Source of the DNA: CAWBVG01 sp963792175
Lineage (GTDB): Bacteria > Acidobacteriota > Vicinamibacteria > Vicinamibacterales > CAVVIG01
Direction: 5' to 3'
DNA length: 64,000 nt
NCBI GenBank assembly: GCA_963792175.1
Contig: CAWBVG010000046.1
Span: 62,001-126,000, forward strand
Numbering within the stretch: position 1 is the stretch's first letter; every line of letters begins with the position of its first letter. Both the position numbers and the translations under genes were made by a program. Positions 54,526 through 64,000 of this stretch are shown here, piece by piece. The notes beneath the pieces are model-generated. The model had not been told where the DNA came from, searched no databases, and saw nothing but the letters and a program-made list of their open reading frames with translations.

Positions 54526-54532
54526 GTCCCAC

Positions 54533-55672
54533 TCACCGCGCTTCTACCGGCACGTACCGTTGCGGATACTCGGGACCGATATATTCGGCGCGTGGACGGA
54601 TCAGGCGGTTGTTGGCGTACTGCTCGAGGACGTGCGCCGTCCAGCCCGACACGCGGCTGACCGCGAAGATCGGCGTGAAGAGCTCGATGTCGATGCCGAG
54701 CGCGTGGTAGGTCGACGCCGAATAGAAATCGACGTTCGCATTCAGCTTCTTCTCGCTCTTGACGACCGCCTCGATCCGCTGCGACATGTCGTACCAGATC
54801 GGCTGGCCGGCGCGCTGGCCGAGATCGCGCGACATCTGCCGCAGGTGCGTCGCGCGGGGATCCTCGGTGTGGTAAACGCGGTGGCCGAAGCCCGGGATCT
54901 TTTCCTTGCGCGCGAGCTTGGCGCGGACGACCTCTTCGGCTTTCTCCAGCGGCGCGTCCGGACCGATCTCGAGCAGCAGGCGCATCACGTCGGCGTTCGC
55001 GCCGCCGTGCAGCGGCCCCTTCAGCGTGCCGATGGCGGCGACGATGGCCGAGTAGATGTCCGTGAGCGTGGCCGCGGCGACGCGCGCGGCAAACGTCGAC
55101 GCGTTGAGCTCGTGGTCGGCGTGGAGAATCAGCGCCACGTCGAACGCCCGCGTCGCCAGTCCGCTCGGCCGCTCGCCCGTGAGCATGTACAGGAAATTCG
55201 CGGCGTGCCCGAGAACCGGATCCGGCTGGATCGGACCGCCGCCGGCCTTCAGTCGGCCGAGCGTCGCGACGAGCGAGCTGATTTGCGCCGTCAGACTGAC
55301 GGCCTTGCGGTAGTTGGCCTGCGGCGACTGATCGTCCGCGTCGGGATCGTAGTTGCCGAGCGCGGACGTGAGCGTTCGCAGCGCGTCCATCGTGTTGCCG
55401 TCGGGCAGCGCCCGCATGAGCCGCAGGACCGGCTCGGGGAGCGCTCGCGCGGCAGTCAACTGCGTCTGAAGGTCCCCCAGTTCGGCGCGCGTCGGCAGCC
55501 GGCGGTGCCACAGCAGATAACAGACTTCTTCGAAGGTGGCGTGCCGGGCGAGGTCGTGGATGTCGTAACCGCAGTACGCGAGCACGCCGCGGTCGCCGTC
55601 GAGATAGCAGATGGCGGACGACGTCGCGACGGTATCTTCAAGCCCTGCTTTGGGCTTGGCGGCCGTGGACAT
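54533..55672 (-). CDS. gltA: Citrate synthase
   Basis: 379 residues from ATG 55672 (GAGG just upstream). The citrate synthase family sites are LHGGANADV, GFGHRVYHTEDPRA with the catalytic His, and VDFYSASTYHALGI with the catalytic Asp. It condenses oxaloacetate with acetyl-CoA; a 2-methylcitrate synthase cannot be excluded as the short form is shared. Cytoplasmic. No other TCA genes are adjacent. Confidence 0.93.
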   Translation of the reverse strand: MSTAAKPKAGLEDTVATSSAICYLDGDRGVLAYCGYDIHDLARHATFEEVCYLLWHRRLPTRAELGDLQTQLTAARALPEPVLRLMRALPDGNTMDALRTLTSALGNYDPDADDQSPQANYRKAVSLTAQISSLVATLGRLKAGGGPIQPDPVLGHAANFLYMLTGERPSGLATRAFDVALILHADHELNASTFAARVAAATLTDIYSAIVAAIGTLKGPLHGGANADVMRLLLEIGPDAPLEKAEEVVRAKLARKEKIPGFGHRVYHTEDPRATHLRQMSRDLGQRAGQPIWYDMSQRIEAVVKSEKKLNANVDFYSASTYHALGIDIELFTPIFAVSRVSGWTAHVLEQYANNRLIRPRAEYIGPEYPQRYVPVEAR

Positions 55673-55681
55673 GATCCTCAA

Positions 55682-56122
55682 TCATACCGCGGCGCGCCGG
55701 CCCGCCGCCGCCGCATCAGGCTGGTAGACGAGCCCGATCACGATGCCGGCCACGACCCACTCGAAGAACCCGGCGACCGCGAGCATTCCCGTGATCTTCT
55801 TGTTGATGTTCAGCGTCGCGTAGTTCACGCCGACAAACACACAGACGATGAACACGGCCAGCAGGAAGCCGAAGCGCGCCCCCTCCGCCACGCCGGCGCC
55901 GCCCTCGTAGCCTTTGGCATAGATCATCGTCGCCACCAGCATCGCGACGAAGATGCCGGCGAACATCATCGGCAGGAACGCCATGCCCGCCTCGTTCGAG
56001 CGGTAGACGTTCGGGTACTTCGCAAACTCCGGCGCCAGCAGCAATCCGTAGACGCAGAACCCGTAGATCGCGTCCCAAACGGTGGCTGCGACAGCCGCGG
56101 CGGCAAGACGGCCGAAATTCAT
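55682..56122 (-). CDS. Hypothetical four-helix membrane protein
   Basis: 146 residues from ATG 56122, with GGAG upstream. Four hydrophobic segments (about 6-28, 47-68, 83-102, 113-133). No family is recognised. It stands 42 bases after a DUF362 gene and 10 bases before gltA, in the same direction, so it may be co-transcribed with both. Confidence 0.7.
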   Translation of the reverse strand: MNFGRLAAAAVAATVWDAIYGFCVYGLLLAPEFAKYPNVYRSNEAGMAFLPMMFAGIFVAMLVATMIYAKGYEGGAGVAEGARFGFLLAVFIVCVFVGVNYATLNINKKITGMLAVAGFFEWVVAGIVIGLVYQPDAAAAGRRAAV

Positions 56123-56163
56123 ACGGACTCCTTCCGCCTCGGCTGCAGCCGAGCGGAAGGAGT

Positions 56164-57331
56164 CTAGTGGATTCGGGTGGAGGCGGGAACGGTGGTTTCG
56201 CGCGGCGAAGCGGCCGCCAGCGCCTGGCCTTGCGGCCCCATCTGCGCGTATCGAAGGAACATCTGGCCCCACTCCGTCGTCTCGCACCAGCGCTCGAACA
56301 CCCGCCGATCGACCAGGGGCCATCGATAGAAGTCGTGGTAGACGTCGCTCGCGAGGATGAACCCGTTGACGAGCGGCGTGTGGAAAAAGAGCTTCTGGAA
56401 GCGCTTCAGCGGACCGAACCAGATCAGATCGCCGCCGCCGATGCGGACGAGGTTCTTGCCGACGTGGAAGTGCCAGTTCTCGTTCGCCGCCTCGACGTCG
56501 CCGGTGATCTCGATGTCGCGCGGGTCGCCGACGCCAAGGCCGATCCTCATGGGCGAGGCGGATGTAGTCGATGCTCAGCGGATCGAAGCCCATCATCTTC
56601 GCCGACACCGCGTCGATGGCGACCTGATCGGCTGACGCCAGCATCACGTTCTTGACGACCGGGAACATGGTCCGCGGGCCGGGTCCGTTACCCGCCGTGG
56701 TGCCGTCCATGATCGCGAAGATACCCGGATGAATCTCCTTCTGAATCGCGAGCAGGTCGACGAGCGTTTCGTGTATCCAGGAATGCGTGTAGTGGCGCCG
56801 CGTGTTCAGCAGGCCGCCGAACGCGTTCTTCATCGCGCCGGTGGTCGTGGTGTAGATGTGGCACTTGGTCGTCGGCAAGTGGACGATGTTCTTGCCGAAG
56901 AAGAAGTCGGGGACGTAGATCCCCTCGGGATAGATGCGCTTCAGCACGCGCATCCGCGCTTTCGGCTCGTAGCGGACCCAGCTCATGTCCTCGTCCTTGA
57001 AGTTGTAGAGGACGGGCACCTGGTAGCGCTTGAAGATCGGCACGTAGTGATTCAGGTCTTCGCCTTTGAAGGCGTTGGTCACGACCGTCTTGTTCTGCAC
57101 GCAGACCTGATCGCCGAAGCCGCGGCGCGCCAGCGCCTGAATCGTGCCTTCGAGCTGCCACGGCGTCGTGTTGGCCGCCGGGAACGGGAAGTGCCACGAG
57201 ATGTTGTCTTTCAGAATCGTCGTCTTGCCGGCCGCCAGCGCCGACGACACCCCGGCCAACTCCACGAGACGATCGATGTCGGACAGGATGCGGTCGGGTG
57301 TGACTCTGAGGACGGCGACTCTGGACTTCAA
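56164..57331 (-). CDS. DUF362 domain protein, frameshifted
   Basis: About 388 residues. The family core includes ILKDNISWHFPFPAANTTPW, FGKNIVHLPTTKCHIYTTTT, GAMKNAFGGLLNTRRHYTHS and MDGTTAGNGPGPRTMFPVVK, ending with DQVAIDAVSAKMMGFDPLSI. One base must change near 56545, after which IGLGVGDPRDIEITGDVEAA and a C-terminal part follow. No Cys cluster for iron-sulfur is seen. Function is unknown. The start is a TTG at the edge of a repeat, so it may lie elsewhere. Confidence 0.65.
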
Positions 57332-57405
57332 AGGTTCTAGGGTTCTGGGTTCTAGGGTTCTAGGTTCCGAGTTCTGAGTTCTAAGTTCTAACTTCCAAGT
57401 TCGGA
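57332..57405. repeat. Word repeat, GGTTCTA/AGTTCTA family
   Basis: AGGTTCTAGGGTTCTGGGTT, then CTAGGGTTCTAGGTTCCGAG and TTCTAAGTTCTAAC. About ten words of 7-8 bases on one arm. The stop codon and last residues of the GT2 gene lie within it. Confidence 0.7.
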
Positions 57406-58878
57406 ACGACGTCGGCGTCGCCGGCGTACTGCTGCATCAGCGACAGCAGGCCGGTGTAGAGGAAGCCGACCTGGAAGAGCACCAGGAACGGGACCGTCGC
57501 GTAAATCTGGTTCGCCAGCGCGTAGAACACCGTCGCCGTGAAATACAAGCCGAGCGCGAGCTCGACCAGCGGCTGCACGGCCACCGACTGCCGGTACTTC
57601 TTCCCCACCCAGTCGTCGCTGTCGCCTTCGATCCGGTACTTCGGCGTGCGCGTGAACTCGCTCTCCTTGTTGAAGAGCGCTTCGAACACCGCCCGCGTGT
57701 TGTTGATGGACAGCCCGATGCCGACCGACATCAGGAACGGCACGTACTTGAGGCGGGCGAGCCAGTCGGTGTGGATCTCGCGCTGACACACGACGTAGAA
57801 GTTGCAGAACGAGAACGTCGCCGCGAAGAACAGCGGGACGTCGATCAGGATCATCTCGTACCAGCCCATGTTGTAGCGGATGACCATCGACGGGAACATC
57901 AGGATGGAGAGCACGCACATCAGGATGTAGTTGAAGTTCGCCGTCAGATGGAAGAACGCTTCGGCTTTCACGCCGAACGGCAGGTGCGATTTGAGAATGC
58001 GTCGGCAGCAGCTTGCGGCAGGTCTGGATCGAGCCCTTCGCCCAGCGGTGCTGCTGCGACTTGAAGGCGTTCATCTCCACCGGCACTTCGGCCGGCGCGA
58101 TCACGCCCGGGACGAAGACGAACTGCCAGCCCCTCAACTGCGCGCGGTAACTGAGGTCCAGGTCCTCGGTGAGCGTGTCGTGCTGCCAGCCGCCGGCGTC
58201 GTCGATCGCGATGCGGCGCCAGATGCCCGCCGTGCCATTGAAGTTGAAAAAGCGCCCGCCGCGGTTCCGGCCGCCGTGCTCGAGGATGAAGTGCCCGTCG
58301 AGCAGAATCGCCTGGATCTTCGTCAGCAGCGAGTAGTCCTGGTTGATGTGGCCCCAGCGCGCCTGCACCATGCCGACCTGCGGATCCCGGAAGTGTGGAA
58401 TCAGGCTGGTGAGGAAGTCCTGCGGTCGGGATGAAATCGGCGTCGAAGATGCGCGACGAACTCGCCGCGCGCGCACTTCAGGCCCGCTTCGAGCGCGCCG
58501 GCCTTGTATCCGACGCGATCCTCGCGATGGAAGTACTTGATGTCGATGCCCTGCGCCGCGAACCGGCGCACCGCGCTTTCCGCGATGCTGCGCGTCTCGT
58601 CGGTTGAATCGTCGAGCACCTGGATTTCGAGGAGATCGCGCGGATACTCGATCCGGCAGACCGCGTCGATCAGCCGATCGGCGACGTACATCTCGTTGTA
58701 GAGCGGCAGCTGGATCGTGACGACCGGCAGCGGGTCGAGCGGCGGGCCCTGTCGCGGCTCGTTGTCCGCGATTGCTCATGTACAGGTACACGAGGTAGTA
58801 GCGGTGCCAACCGTAGATCGCGAGAACGATCAGCACGAAGAAATACGCGGCGAGGGTCAGCGTCTCAACGGGCGTCAT
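57381..58878 (-). CDS. Family 2 glycosyltransferase, cellulose-synthase-like, three frame breaks
   Basis: Pieces in order: N-terminal membrane helix (LTLAAYFFVLIVLAIYGWHR), then YVADRLIDAVCRIEYPRDLL and VLDDSTDETRSIAE, then LTSLIPHFRDPQVGMVQARW with TEDLDLSYRAQL and the QQHRWAKG motif, and a C-terminal part with four helices (TANFNYILMCVLSILMFPSM). Breaks lie near 58730, 58430 and 57990. Corrected length is about 495 residues. It is a processive GT2 that may export a beta-glycan or make a glycolipid. The end is supplied by a repeat. Confidence 0.75.
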
Positions 58879-58922
58879 GTTCTAGTAGCGCAATCACTTA
58901 TATTACTTACTGTTGGGATCCG

Positions 58923-59686
58923 ATGACGTCAAACAAACAGCTCCAGGATCTGCTCGAGCAGGTGGCGCGCGGCGACGTCGACACGACGACGGCGCGGGAC
59001 CAGCTGATCGCAGGCGTTCTCCGCCCGGCCTTACGAAGATCTTGGATTCGCGCGTGTCGATCATCATCGAGCCATCCGTCAGGGATTCCCCGAAGTCATT
59101 CTCGGCCTAGGCAAAACGCCTGCCCAGATCGCCGCGATCGCCAAAGAAATCGTCGCACGCGGATCTACACTGCTGGTAACGCGCGCCAGCGAGGCGGCTT
59201 TTGACGCCGTCCGGCTCGCGGTCCCGAGCGCGACGTATTACGCCGATGCAGCCATCATCGCTTTGCGTCAGCAGGACGTGACGGCCGGACAGGGCACGGT
59301 GGTCGTCGCCGCGGCCGGCACGTCGGACCTGCCGGTCGCGGAAGAGGCGGCCCGGACCGCGGAGGTGATGGGGAACGAGGTCTCTCGGTTGTACGACGTC
59401 GGCGTAGCCGGGCTGCATCGACTGCTCGGCGAGCGGGAGCGGCTGGCGTCGGCACGGGTGATTATCGTGGTGGCCGGGATGGAAGGCGCGCTTGCCGAGC
59501 GTCATCGCCGGGCTGGTTGGCGTGCCGGTGATCGCCGTGCCCACGAGCGTCGGTTATGGCGCCAGCTTCGGCGGTCTCGCCGCCCTGCTGGGCATGCTCA
59601 ACAGCTGCGCGACAGGGGTGTCGGTGGTGAATATCGACAACGGGTTCGGCGCCGCGGCGATGGCCTCTCTCATCAATCATCTGTAG
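58923..59686 (+). CDS. larB: Nickel pincer cofactor biosynthesis protein LarB, two frame breaks
   Basis: LarB carboxylates nicotinic acid adenine dinucleotide and hydrolyses it, the first step to the nickel-pincer cofactor of lactate racemase-type enzymes. The start MTSNKQLQDLLEQVARGDVD is followed, after a change near 59020, by YEDLGFARVDHHRAIRQGFP. The core GTSDLPVAEEAARTAEVMGN and GMEGALPSVIAGLVG (break near 59505) and the end SVVNIDNGFGAAAMASLINH are intact. About 254 residues when corrected. No larA, larC or larE is in the window. Confidence 0.88.
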
Positions 59687-59765
59687 GGGCTGGGGACTTG
59701 GGGACTGGGGGACTCTGAGCCTGCGGCAGTCGCCTAGCCCCCACGTCCCCTAGCCCCCATCTCCC
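59684..59765. repeat. Inverted word-repeat element, GGGGCTA/GGGGACT family
   Basis: The left arm (TAGGGGCTGGGGACTTGGGG, ACTGGGGGACT) starts at the larB stop; the right arm (CGCCTAGCCCCCACGTCCCC, TAGCCCCCATC) is its complement. Same words as 22250-22318. Confidence 0.7.
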
Positions 59766-59796
59766 GTCCGTGAGGTAGAATCAACGGTTCCCCCCG

Positions 59797-62201
59797 ATGC
59801 AGCCCAACGCCCTTCGCGCCCTCGAGTTCGATCGAATCGTCGAGGCAGTCAGTGGGTTCGCCCTGACGCCGATGGGCGCGGAGCGTCTGGCCGCCCTCGA
59901 ACCCTCGACCGATGCCCAGAAGGTGGCGCAGTTGCTGGCCGCGACCACCGAAACCATGCGGTTCATCGCGGCCCACGGCCTGTTTCCTCTGCGCGCCTCG
60001 AGCGATCTGCATCAGATTCTTGCGGCGCTCGCGGTTGAAGGGCGCGCCCTCGAGCCGCTGCGCCTGCTGGCGCTCGCCGCGTTTCTCGATTCGATGGACG
60101 AGTCGCGCGCCGCCATCCGACGGGCGCCGGGATCGTTCCCAATCCTCGAGGCCGCGAGCAGCGCCGCCGCCTCGTTCAAGGTCGAAACCGGACACACCCG
60201 CGAAAAGATTGAGCCGTCCGGCGACGTCGTGGACGACGCGAGCCCGACGCTGAAAGGCATCCGCGAACGCCTCCGGAAGCAGCGCACACGGCTCCGCAGC
60301 ACGCTGGAGTCGTATCTGCGCGGCAAGGAAACGGCGAAGTACCTGCAGGATCAGGTGGTCACCGAGCGCAACGGCCGCTACGTGCTCGTGGTGAAGACCG
60401 AACAGCGCGGCTCGATTCCCGGCATCGTTCACGGCGCGTCGACCAGCGGCGCCAGCCTGTTCCTCGAGCCCCTCAGCACCGTCGAGATCAACAACGACAT
60501 CGTCGCGCTCGAAGAGCAGGAGGCCGAGGAAGTGCGCCGCATCCTGCTGGCGCTCACCGACGCCTTCCGCGCGCGCGCGTCCGACATGCACAGGACGATC
60601 GAGGCGGCGACGGATCTCGACATCCTGCAGGGCCGCGCCCGCTTTTCAGAATCGATCGATGGCATCGAGCCGGCGCTGTCGACCGACGGCGCGTTCGAAC
60701 TGCAGGCGGCGCGGCATCCGCTCGTCAAGAACGCCGTGCCGGTGACGATCAAGGTGATTCCGCCGGCGACGGTTCTGCTGGTCACCGGACCGAATACCGG
60801 CGGGAAGACGGTGGCGCTGAAGACCGCGGGACTCCTGGCGATGATGGCGCAGTCCGGGCTTCGTATCCCCGCCGCTGACGGTTCGCGCCTGCCGGTGTTC
60901 CGATCGGTGTTCGCGGACATCGGCGACGAGCAGTCGATCGAAGCGAGCCTCAGCACGTTTTCGGCGCACATCGCCAATATCGCCGCCATGGATCGGGCGC
61001 TGACGGCGCCCGCGCTGGTGCTGCTCGACGAAGTTGGCTCGGGCACTGATCCGATCGAAGGCGGGCGCGCTCGGCGTCGCGATCGTCGATCACTTCCGCG
61101 GTCGAGGGGCGACCGTGTTCGCGACCAGCCACTACGACGCCCTCAAGACATACGCCTCGACCACCGAAGGCGTCGCGTGCGGGGCCTTCGGATTCGACGC
61201 GGAGACGTTCGCGCCAACCTACCAGCTGGTGTACGGCACGCCGGGCCGCAGTCTTGCGCTGGAAATTGCCGGCCGTCTCGGCCTCAACCCGTCCGTGGTC
61301 GCGGCGGCTCGGGAAAACCTCAGCGCGCGCGAGGCGCAACTCGCGGAGCATCTCGCGAAGATCGACCGCGACATGCGGGCGCTCGAGCACGAACAGCGGC
61401 TGGCGACCAGGGAACGCGAGACGCTGCAGCAGGCCGAGACGCGCATGCACCAGCGCGAAGACGCGCTGCGCCAGCGGGAAGACACGTTCCGCAAGCGCCT
61501 CAACGAGGAGCTCGACACCCAGCTGCGTCAGGCGCGGAAAGAAATCGATACCGTCATCGATGAGCTGAAGTCGAAGGCCGCGGCGATGGCCAGCCTTGCC
61601 GCGCCTGGTGTCGACGGGCGAGACCGGAACGGCGCGCAGCGACGCCCGCGCGGCTGTCGACGCCATCGCCAAGCGGATCCTCGCCGGCGAGAGCGCCCAT
61701 GCGCTGCAGTCACCCGATTCAGGCCGCCCACCGCCATCCGCGAACCGCAATATCGCGGCCGGCGACCGGGTGATTGTCGGCGGCCTGGGCCTCGAAGCCA
61801 TCGTCACGGCCGTACACGACGGCACCGCGGACCTCGACGTGCGGGGCAAGCGCATGCGCGCGAGCATCCGCGACCTGCGATTGGTCGGCAGCGCCGTGAC
61901 GGCGCCGGCGGGCGGCACCGTCAAGGTCCACGTCGAATTGCAGCCGCGCGACACCAGTCCGGCAGATCTCAACGTGATCGGCTGCACGGTCGACGAAGCC
62001 ATCGCGCGCGCGGAACGATTTCTCGACGAGTCGCTGTTGACCGATCAGCGGGTCGTCCGGTTCATTCACGGGTACGGCACCGGCCAGCTGAAGCGCGCGC
62101 TCAACGGCTTTCTCCAGCAGCACCCGCTGGTCGCCCGCTTCGCCTCCGCGCCTCCCGAACAGGGCGGCGGCGGCGTCACGGTAGTGGAGTTAAAAGACTG
62201 A
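59797..62201 (+). CDS. mutS2: Endonuclease MutS2, two frame breaks
   Basis: About 800 residues when corrected. MutS-like core and lever (ALRALEFDRIVEAVSGFALT), ATPase Walker A LVTGPNTGGKTVALKTAG, STFSAHIANIAAMDRA, Walker B LVLLDEVGSGTDP. After a change near 61065 the chain continues ATVFATSHYDALKTYAS, then a long coiled coil and, after a change near 61605, the KOW-like region and C-terminal Smr nuclease domain (LNVIGCTVDEAIARAERFLD, HGYGTGQLKRAL). It acts in ribosome rescue or suppresses recombination. A TAGAAT -10 lies 15 bases before the ATG. Followed by dnaG. Confidence 0.93.
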
Positions 62202-62226
62202 ACATGGAACGCTGTTCAACGCGGTG

Positions 62227-63999
62227 ATGGGTTTGTTTCCCCAGCAGTTCATCGACGACCTTCGCATGCAGGCGAACATCCTGCAGGTTGTGCAGGAGTA
62301 CGTGCCGTTGAAGCGCGCGGGGACTGCGTACAAAGGTCTCTGTCCGTTCCATTCGGAGAAGACGCCGTCGTTTCAGGTTCATCCAGACAAGGGGTTCTTC
62401 CACTGCTTCGGGTGCGGCGTCGGCGGCGACGTGTTCAAGTTCCTCGAGCTGCACGAGAAGGTGTCGTTTCCGGAAGCGGTGAAGATGCTCGCGCAGAAAT
62501 TCGGGGTCTCGCTGCCGGAGCCGGTCGACGGGAGCGGCGACGACGCCCGGCGCGACTCGGCGCTCCGCGAGGCGCTGCTCAAGGCGCACGAGGTGGCGGC
62601 GCTGTACTTCAAAGAGCAGCTCGCCGCCGGTGCCGGCGCGCGCGCCCGGCAACAGTTGAAGGAGCGCGACGTCACGCCACAGAGCATCGAGCAGCTGGGG
62701 CTCGGCTACGCCCCGCAGTCGCGCGACGGGCTGAAAACCCGTTTGCTCGCCGCCGGGTTCCCGCAGGCGCTGCTGCTCCAGAGCGGCTTGCTGGTGCAGC
62801 GCGAGAGCGGCGAAATCGTCGATCGGTTCCGCCATCGTCTGATCGTGCCGATCTGCCGCGAGAGCGGCTCGGTCATCGCCTTCGGCGGGCGCCAGATGGA
62901 TCCCGATCAGGGCGGGCCGAAGTATCTCAACTCGCCGGAGACACCGATCTACTCGAAGAGCCGGACGCTCTACGGGCTGAACCTGACGAAGGCGCAGATT
63001 CGGAAGTCCGGGTTTGCCGTCCTGGTCGAAGGGTATTTCGACTTTGCACAGGTTTTTCAGTCGCAGGCGGCGCCCGTGGTCGCATCCTGCGGGACGGCCC
63101 TGACCACGCAGCAGGCGCTTCTGCTCCGCCGCTTCACGTCGAACATCGTCCTCAGCTTCGATCCGGACGCGGCCGGTGAAGGGGCGGCGACGCGATCGTG
63201 CGAGATGCTGGTCACCGAAGGCTTCGACGTGAACGTCGTGGCCCTCGACAAAGGCGAGGATCCGGATACATTCATCCGTCGGAAGGGCCCGGATCAGTAT
63301 CGGGGGCGGTTACGTTCTTCGCGGCCGTATCTCGAATACCTGTTGGATCAGGCATCCACGGGGGTGGATTTCGGCCACGATGACAGTCGGAGACAATTCC
63401 TGGGCAAGATGCTGACGGTGGCCGCCCGGATACCGGATGCGGCGGCAAGAGACCAGTTCGCGGATCGGATTGCTCACAAGGCTCGTATCACAGAAGAGGT
63501 CGTTCGCTCGGAGATTCGTAAGGCGGCGGTCAACCGGCGCACCGCCGTCACCACCCGGGAGCTTCCGACGTTCGGGCAGCTGAAACAGGCGGAAAAGGCC
63601 CTGATTTGGGGGCTGGTTCACAATACGGGCGAGGCGCTCGAGGCCCTCGGAGAGCTCGACGACGAGGACCTGGAGGGGCTGGCCACCCGGGAGATTTTCG
63701 AGGTGGCCCGGAGCCTGCACGACGAGCCGATGGATCTCTTACCATCGGGCCTGTTGCAGCGTCTAAGTACAGTGAGCGCCCAGCTCGTCACCAGCATTGC
63801 CGCCACCGACACGTCAACGGCTCCCCCCGGTGCCTGCGCACGCGCGTTGAAACGGTTGAGATGGGAACGGGAGCGGGCCGCCATTCAACGCGAAATCGAC
63901 CGGCTGCAGGAACTTGGCGCCACACAACATGGACACGAGATAGACAACTTATGGCAGCGGAAAAAAGACCTACTGCATCGCATCGAGGAACTGACGTAG
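62227..63999 (+). CDS. dnaG: DNA primase
   Basis: 590 residues. N-terminal CHC2 zinc site (GLCPFHSEKTPSF and FFHCFGCGVGGDVF; Cys 39, His 42 and the later Cys pair). The RNA polymerase core includes GGRQMDPDQGGPKYLNSPET, the Toprim motifs VEGYFDFAQVF and SFDPDAAGEGA, and a C-terminal DnaB-binding helical region. Makes RNA primers at the replication fork. ATG 62227 was preferred to the GTG just before it. The stop codon lies one base from the window end; rpoD often follows. Confidence 0.96.
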   Translation: MGLFPQQFIDDLRMQANILQVVQEYVPLKRAGTAYKGLCPFHSEKTPSFQVHPDKGFFHCFGCGVGGDVFKFLELHEKVSFPEAVKMLAQKFGVSLPEPVDGSGDDARRDSALREALLKAHEVAALYFKEQLAAGAGARARQQLKERDVTPQSIEQLGLGYAPQSRDGLKTRLLAAGFPQALLLQSGLLVQRESGEIVDRFRHRLIVPICRESGSVIAFGGRQMDPDQGGPKYLNSPETPIYSKSRTLYGLNLTKAQIRKSGFAVLVEGYFDFAQVFQSQAAPVVASCGTALTTQQALLLRRFTSNIVLSFDPDAAGEGAATRSCEMLVTEGFDVNVVALDKGEDPDTFIRRKGPDQYRGRLRSSRPYLEYLLDQASTGVDFGHDDSRRQFLGKMLTVAARIPDAAARDQFADRIAHKARITEEVVRSEIRKAAVNRRTAVTTRELPTFGQLKQAEKALIWGLVHNTGEALEALGELDDEDLEGLATREIFEVARSLHDEPMDLLPSGLLQRLSTVSAQLVTSIAATDTSTAPPGACARALKRLRWERERAAIQREIDRLQELGATQHGHEIDNLWQRKKDLLHRIEELT

Positions 64000-64000
64000 G

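Noticed and set aside
55682..57331. One long fused protein spanning the DUF362 gene and the membrane protein before gltA
   Set aside because: The DUF362 part leaves this frame near 56545, and the membrane protein has its own ribosome site and ATG at 56122.
57381..58878. Programmed frameshifting in the GT2 gene
   Set aside because: Three unrelated break sites without a common slippery sequence, and similar breaks in many other genes, favour assembly errors.

Overview
The window is GC-rich and gene-dense, with a double-membrane (Gram-negative) gene set: LptD, a TonB/ExbB/ExbD system and SecDF-YajC. The gene mix (membrane pyrophosphatase, several ExbD paralogues, MutS2, a DivIVA-domain protein, HEAT-repeat proteins, leaderless-looking promoters) resembles Acidobacteriota, perhaps Vicinamibacteria. 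That placement rests on gene content only and is moderate in confidence. No tRNA, rRNA, CRISPR array, prophage or insertion sequence was recognised. This is mostly a housekeeping chromosome segment.

Layout. 1-5.1 kb: a GH4 glycosidase coupled to an APC permease, a heme-c/copper-monooxygenase-like secreted protein and a methyltransferase. 5.2-8.3 kb (minus): tonB-exbB-exbD-exbD, a strong terminator, then a third exbD. 8.5-16.5 kb (minus): tgt-yajC-secD-secF-uppP-DUF502-hppA, covering tRNA queuosine modification, protein export, lipid carrier recycling and a pyrophosphate-driven ion pump. 16.7-28.2 kb: ddl, a 16-residue lysine-rich micro-ORF with its own promoter and terminator, a HEAT-cyclophilin fusion, a MenC/N-acylamino-acid-racemase-like enolase, a deoxynucleoside kinase, accD, folC, lptD, a sugar-nucleotide epimerase and a small basic secreted protein. 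28.3-43 kb: a radical SAM protein, ClpC-type ATPase, htpX, an M20 peptidase, two large membrane proteins, thiC under a TPP riboswitch, an AlkD-like protein and rlmI. 43-64 kb: rpiB, glyA, a DinG-type helicase, a TPR protein, yggS, divIVA, hutI and a cyclodeaminase (histidine/folate one-carbon link), lepB, lepA, citrate synthase, a DUF362 protein, a GT2 glycosyltransferase, larB, mutS2 and dnaG.

Two features run through the whole window. First, about thirty single-base frame breaks interrupt genes that otherwise match their families end to end. They are best explained as residual indels of a long-read assembly, so frameshifted genes are annotated over their full span and the break is named. 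Second, most longer intergenic gaps hold low-complexity elements built from short degenerate words of about 6-10 bp. Many are inverted repeats, with tandem words on one arm and their reverse complements on the other. The words differ by locus but recur in families (AGCTATC/GATAGCT, GAAGTCT, GGTTCTA, GGGGCTA, GGTGCTA, GGACACAGAG). They abut or supply stop codons, start codons, C-termini and in one case a signal peptide. The most elaborate, between hutI and the cyclodeaminase, folds on paper into a cloverleaf. These elements are the best candidate for something undescribed.

Several genes carry a -10 hexamer 6-7 bases before the start codon, which suggests leaderless mRNAs. One case is a single palindrome that serves two divergent genes.
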